Assembly: GCA_025060245.1 (NCBI GenBank)
Contig: JANXCP010000008.1
Coordinates: 1 to 40,716 of the forward strand
Direction: 5' to 3'
Origin: Thermoanaerobaculum sp.
Lineage (GTDB): Bacteria; Acidobacteriota; Thermoanaerobaculia; Thermoanaerobaculales; Thermoanaerobaculaceae
Length of the DNA stretch: 40,716 nt
Shown: piece by piece, positions 36,364 to 40,716 of the stretch
Layout: every line of letters begins with the position of its first letter
Position numbering within the stretch: position 1 is the stretch's first letter
Made by a program: the position numbers and the translations under genes
The notes under the pieces: generated by a model
What the model saw: only the letters and a program-made list of their open reading frames with translations
What the model was told of the DNA's origin: nothing
Databases searched by the model: none

Positions 36364-36971
36364 CGCACCTTAAGGATCACTCGCTGGTTTCCTGCCTGCA
36401 GCACGACGCGGTCCTCGCCAATGGCCACCACCGAAAAACCAGCAACAAAATCACCCACCCGCACCTCCTGACCGTTGATGCTGGCAAAGGATCGGGACGC
36501 CCCAAAGACGAGGTAATCCAAATGGAGGGTTGTTCCGCCCAAGCGGGCTTCCACCACGAACTCCCGTTCGGCGGGTGGGGTGGCTTCCGGGCTCGGGTGG
36601 CTAGGAGGTGGCTGGTCCTGCTGGTGGGCCACCGCGGACGGGAGGCTGGGCGTGGCACGAGGTGCAGCATTGACGCTGCGAGGGGTGGCCGTGGGCAGGG
36701 GGAGGGGTGGTTGGGTTGGCACGGTCACCCGCGTCTGGCCCTGGGGAGCTGGGGAATGAGGCGGGGGTGGCGGGGTTTTCTCTGGCCAAAAGAGCAAAAC
36801 CAGGAGGGCCCCAGCAACCCCTGAGAGCAGGCTCAGGAACCACACTCCGGCCCCGACCTTCGTGGGTGCAGCGGGGGCCGGGGAGACCGGAGGGGGCAAT
36901 TGTCCCGCCAGGGCTTCTTGCCGTTGTCGCTCGGCCCGGGCCTTGCGCAGCGCTTCCGTAATTAAGCTCAT
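36360..36971 (-). CDS. GspB/ExeB-like protein
   Basis: MSLITEALRKARAERQRQEA N-terminal motif, TM, Pro-rich linker, C-terminal INGQEVRVGDFVAGFSVVAIGEDRVVLQAGNQRVILKV; ATGA overlap with the upstream ATPase. Confidence 0.75.
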   Translation of the reverse strand: MSLITEALRKARAERQRQEALAGQLPPPVSPAPAAPTKVGAGVWFLSLLSGVAGALLVLLFWPEKTPPPPPHSPAPQGQTRVTVPTQPPLPLPTATPRSVNAAPRATPSLPSAVAHQQDQPPPSHPSPEATPPAEREFVVEARLGGTTLHLDYLVFGASRSFASINGQEVRVGDFVAGFSVVAIGEDRVVLQAGNQRVILKVR

Positions 36972-37777
36972 GCTGGACCCCGTAAGGCAGTGAGCGCTCT
37001 TTTTACGTGCCGGAGGCGTAAGTGGTCCGTCCCCTCCACGTAGCCCGCGAGTAAGGTCTTGTCGCAGATGGTGTTCACCACGCGTGGAATACCCTTGGAA
37101 GCCGCATGGATGGCCCACAAGGCCAGGGGAGAAAAGGTGGGGCGGCCATTGGCACCGGCCACGGCGAGACGGTGTTGGATGTAGCTTTTGGTCTCCCCCC
37201 GCCGTAGGCCCCTGAGGTGGTAGCGAAGGGTGATGCGTTGCGCCAGCTGGCGTAACTGGTGCGAGGCCAGTTTGATTTTGAGCTCCGGTTGGCCGAGGAG
37301 GACGATGAGCAGCAGCTTGCGGTCATCGGTTTCCAAGTTGGAGAGGAGGCGAATTTCCTCCAGCAGCTGTTCCCCAAGATCCTGCGCCTCATCAATGAAG
37401 AGCACCACCTGATGGCCCTGGCGAGCTTGCTCCAGGAGGAACTGGTTGAGCCGATCCAACAGGCGTGACCGGTCAGAGCCCCGCACCTCGTGGCCTAGCT
37501 CCTTCAGGATGGCGCGGAGCAGCTGCAGGCCCGTGACCATGGGGTTAAAGATCAAGGCGGTGCGGCAGCTTTCCGGTAGGTTAGCCAAAACCGCGCGGCA
37601 AAGGGTGGTCTTGCCCGTGCCTACCTCGCCGGTGATTTGCACAAACCCCTCTCCCCGGTGGACGGCGTAGAGGATGTGGTCAAAGGCTTCCCGGTGCTGG
37701 TGTGAAAAGAACAGGAACCGGGGATCTGGGGTGAGGCTGAAAGGCGGTTGGGCCAAGGCGTAAAAGGCTTCGTACAT
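36968..37777 (-). CDS. GspA/ExeA-like AAA ATPase
   Basis: MYEAFYALAQPPFSLTPDPRFLFFSHQHREAFDHILYAV, Walker A GEVGTGKTTLCRAVL, Walker B VVLFIDEAQDL. Confidence 0.92.
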   Translation of the reverse strand: MYEAFYALAQPPFSLTPDPRFLFFSHQHREAFDHILYAVHRGEGFVQITGEVGTGKTTLCRAVLANLPESCRTALIFNPMVTGLQLLRAILKELGHEVRGSDRSRLLDRLNQFLLEQARQGHQVVLFIDEAQDLGEQLLEEIRLLSNLETDDRKLLLIVLLGQPELKIKLASHQLRQLAQRITLRYHLRGLRRGETKSYIQHRLAVAGANGRPTFSPLALWAIHAASKGIPRVVNTICDKTLLAGYVEGTDHLRLRHVKRALTALRGPA

Positions 37778-37851
37778 GGCGCCGTGACCATTCTACCCTT
37801 GCGCCATGTCCCGCCGGGAAGGCCACTGGCGCGCCAGCGGTTTTCCAAGAC

Positions 37852-38892
37852 GTGAGCAGGTGGGTAGCCGGCTTTGTACTTTTGGCTGTGGTGGCCTGCG
37901 CGCCCCAGAGGTCACACCCACCCACGCCGCAGGTGGAGGACTCCATGAGGGTTAGGTACTCGCCATCTGGATACGACATCACCCCCCTTCCTCGCCACGA
38001 GGTGGAGGCCTTGGCATCCCGACTGGACCCGGAGGCTTTTCGGGTTACGCAAAAGGCCGAAACCGAGCCTCCCTTTTGCGGTGGTCTCCTGCATGTGAAG
38101 GAGCCGGGAGTTTTCACCTGCGTGGTCTGTGGGCTGCCGCTTTTTTCCACCGATCACAAGTATGACTCCGGCACAGGCTGGCCCAGTTTTTTCCGCGAGT
38201 TTGACCCGCAGCACGTGACCCGACACCCCGACTACTCCCACGGCATGGTGCGCACGGAGATCCGCTGCGCCCGCTGTGGCGCGCACCTGGGCCACGTGTT
38301 TCCCGATGGGCCGCCCCCCACTGGCGAGCGGCACTGTGTCAACTCCGCCGCCTTGCGTTTTTACGCCCGAGGGAGGGAGCTGCCAGCGGAGAGCCAACCG
38401 GTCCGCACGGAGGTAGCCTACTTTGCCGGCGGGTGTTTCTGGGGGCTGGAGCACTACTTCCAGCAAGGCCCAGGGGTTTTGGACGCCCAATCGGGTTACA
38501 TGCAGGGCCACTTGCCCAACCCCACCTACCAGCAAGTGTGTTCGGGAACCACCGGTCACGCGGAAACGGTGAAGGTGGTGTATGACCCGAAGCGGATCAG
38601 CTACCGCCGGCTCCTGGAAGCGTTCTTTGCCATGCACGATCCCACTCAGCTCAACCGGCAAGGCCCCGATGTGGGGGAGCAGTACCGCTCAGGGATCTGG
38701 TACGTGAACGAAGAACAGCGCCAGCAGGCGCTGGCCTACATTGAGGAGCTGCGAGCCTCGCGCAGGTACGGCGACCACCCCATCGTCACCCAGGTGGAAC
38801 CGGCTAAGGTCTTCTACCCGGCGGAGGAGTACCACCAGGACTACATCGCCAAAACGGGTCGCGCCTGCCACGTCGCCGACCCTTGGCGGTAG
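37852..38892 (+). CDS. MsrB-MsrA fused peptide-methionine sulfoxide reductase, predicted lipoprotein
   Basis: Lipobox-like LLAVVAC; MsrB CVVCGLPLFSTDHKYDSGTGWPSF, CARCGAHLGHVFPDG, RHCVNSAALRF; MsrA FAGGCFWGLEHYF and GTTGHAETVKVVYDP. Confidence 0.95.
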   Translation: MSRWVAGFVLLAVVACAPQRSHPPTPQVEDSMRVRYSPSGYDITPLPRHEVEALASRLDPEAFRVTQKAETEPPFCGGLLHVKEPGVFTCVVCGLPLFSTDHKYDSGTGWPSFFREFDPQHVTRHPDYSHGMVRTEIRCARCGAHLGHVFPDGPPPTGERHCVNSAALRFYARGRELPAESQPVRTEVAYFAGGCFWGLEHYFQQGPGVLDAQSGYMQGHLPNPTYQQVCSGTTGHAETVKVVYDPKRISYRRLLEAFFAMHDPTQLNRQGPDVGEQYRSGIWYVNEEQRQQALAYIEELRASRRYGDHPIVTQVEPAKVFYPAEEYHQDYIAKTGRACHVADPWR

Positions 38893-38967
38893 CTTGGGCA
38901 AGGTGTTGGCGCTCTTTGACCGAGGGCGAATGAGGAAAACCCCACCTTTTTGCTACGTCCCTGGCAG

Positions 38968-38979
38968 GCTTCTAGAAGC
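38968..38979. repeat. 12-bp perfect palindrome GCTTCTAGAAGC downstream of msrBA
   Basis: Direct reading; flanked by imperfect CTGG...CCAG extension. Confidence 0.5.
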
Positions 38980-39070
38980 TCCAGCTGCCCGCCTCGAGAG
39001 GTTGCCACAAAGGAGGGTGGGAAGCCCACAGAAAACCAGCCCCCTTGGCCGCTCCACCACCTATAACCCA

Positions 39071-40156
39071 TCACCTGCCATCCGCCAGCCGAAAAAGGGG
39101 CGGTTTGTGTCGCAGGCGGCGCTGGAGGACGAACCAAAAGGCACCATCCCCATGGGGCTGTGGATGGGGCACCGCCCCCGCCGCCGTTTCTTGGGGGCCC
39201 CACTGGGCGATGCTCAGTTCCTGCGCTACCACCTCGCTTTTTGGCGAGCAGATCAGCACGTCAGGATTTTCAAAAATCACGCTCGCGCAGGAGGTGCGGT
39301 ACGCGGCGCGGCTTATCCGCTCCAAGGCTTCCACCATAAAGCCCGACACTGCCTAGCACCAGCGGGGGCAGGCAGCCACGGGCAACCCGGAGAGGAGCGA
39401 AAAGCGTTCAAAAAAGGGGCGCACAAGGGGTGCAATGGCCTGTGTCCCCGAGTGTCGCAAGGCCTGTGCCGCTTCCAGGCGGTCCCCCAGGCTCCCCTGT
39501 TCGGCAAAAAACCGCAGGGTTGCTCCAGTTGCAAGCACCGCCTGTGGGAAACGCCGGACTTGCTGCTGCTGCCAGCGAGGCAAATCCGCCACCCGTGCTG
39601 TCCACCAGGCATTACAAAACACCAGCCATCCTAAAGAAAGGGCAAAGCTCCCCTGGTCCCAACGCACTTGCCGCGTGCCCCCCGGGGCAGCTCCCACCAG
39701 CGGGAGCCCCAGATGCAAGCGACAAACAGCAGAGAAAAGCCCGGAAAACCTTGGAGATAAGAGGCTTGGGCCCGTGAACCCGCCGGGTAAGCCATTTTTC
39801 CCCCAGCTCGTGGGTAAAAGAGGTACCGATCTGATCGCGTGAGAAGGCGCGGAACGCTTGCCAGCTTTGCCACCATTGCTGCAAGCCCCTAGGCGGAGAA
39901 GGCGAACCACCCCAGAAGGGACGGTGGAACCGGCTGCGGCGGTTCCAAGGAAGACCCACCCACCATCTTTCTCGCCTTCGGTAGGGGGAGAAAAGCGAAG
40001 GCCCAACCCGCCGCCGCAACGGGTAAGATCACCAGCTTTGCCTGCACCGCCAGGCCGCGGCACAGGCCGCTGGCGAACCAACGCCCGCCGTGTAAGAAAA
40101 AACCCTAGAGAAGCTACGCCAGACGGGGTATTCCCCTCGTGCCGTTCCGGGGCCAT
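39071..40156 (-). pseudogene. Possible decayed or frameshifted membrane-protein gene
   Basis: ORFs 39353-40156 and 39071-39349 are in the same frame separated by one TAG; protein-like segments also switch between minus-strand frames (LAVQAKLVILPVAAAGWAFAFLPL / LQQWWQSWQAFRAFSRDQIGTSFTHELGEKW / RRFPQAVLATGATLRFFAEQGSLGDRLEAAQAL / VEALERISRAAYRTSCASVIFENPDVLICSPKSEVVAQEL). Confidence 0.35.
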
Positions 40157-40695
40157 CAGCTGAGCTAGAGGCTTGAGGTGCCGGCCACGGGGGCTACCAT
40201 GACAGTACGAATCTTAAGACGAAACTCCCGCCTGGAAGGGTGAAGGCGAGAATGCTGACGGCGAAAAAGCCCAACTCCCTTCCCGGGGATCGCGGAGTGA
40301 GCACCCCCAGCCCAGCAAGCACGAGGAGCAAAAATGCTTTCCTCTCTTTAGCCTTCGGCGCAGCTCACCCGCCGGCGTGTGCGCCGCCGAGGCAGCTGAG
40401 CTCTCGCTCAGGCGAACCCCGCTTCCAACGAGGTGCACATCCGTTGTGCCGCGCCGGCGCTCGGCAGGGCGCCTGCTGAAAAAAAACTTCCCGACCCGTA
40501 GGGGGTTCGGTTCTGCGCCGCGGTGCGAGGCAATCAAGAGGTGGACCCGAGGACGGCACGGCAGGCTCCCAGGGCGGCTGCCATCTTTTTTCCCATCTAT
40601 AGTCCGCAAAAGGTTGGTTCAATCCTTGCTTCAACGGTTATCCTTGAGCTGCTCTTGCCCTTCAAGCTCTGGGGGTAGAGGCAGGATCAGACCCT

Positions 40696-40716
40696 AAAAA
40701 AGACCCCCTCACGGGG
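40696..40716 (-). terminator. Likely intrinsic terminator of a minus-strand gene beyond the window end
   Basis: Minus strand CCCC-GTGA-GGGG-GTC-TTTTTT at the extreme right edge; the stem may extend past the window. Confidence 0.5.

Noticed and set aside
40214-40609. Minus-strand 131-aa ORF and overlapping ORFs at the right end
   Set aside because: Low-complexity Ser/Arg/Pro-rich composition, no SD or domain; kept only as part of the unexplained region.
40615-40660. GGTTCAATCCTTGCTTCAACGGTTATCCTTGAG, which superficially resembles a CRISPR repeat
   Set aside because: Only one copy is visible and no repeat-spacer periodicity is seen in the window.

Overview
GC-rich, densely coding bacterial chromosomal window, probably from a thermophilic Acidobacteriota-like diderm (taxonomy is inferred from gene content only). 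From left to right it holds: the end of a complex I operon (nuoM partial, nuoN) overlapping ATP synthase F0 genes (atpZ-like, atpI-like, atpB, atpE); an ECF sigma factor; a Cys-less thioredoxin-like protein; a GHMP kinase; urocanase hutU overlapping a giant NtrY-like histidine kinase; tRNA-Pro(CGG); lptD and a thiolase; ruvX/yqgF; a pseudokinase-TonB fusion; rho; a c-di-GMP gene group (HD-GYP, GGDEF, PilZ) interspersed with an HtrA protease; initiator tRNA-fMet; a Na+/solute symporter with an unlisted 59-aa ORF in front of it; a receiver-Ser/Thr kinase fusion; an APC permease; a PEGA-type Ser/Thr kinase; an M35 Lys-N-like metalloendopeptidase; a PHP phosphoesterase; two divergent lipid-type glycosyltransferases; GspA/GspB-like genes; and an MsrB-MsrA lipoprotein. 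The last ~1.8 kb has no convincing intact gene and may contain a decayed one. I see no CRISPR array, transposase, prophage or rRNA. The most interesting leads are the catalytically dead kinase joined to a TonB domain, the receiver-kinase fusion, a possible Shine-Dalgarno-sequestering hairpin before the PHP gene, the Lys-N-like protease, a divergent Rho RNA-binding domain, a Na+-type ligand pattern in the c subunit, and the hidden small ORF. All family assignments come from motif recognition; no database search was run.
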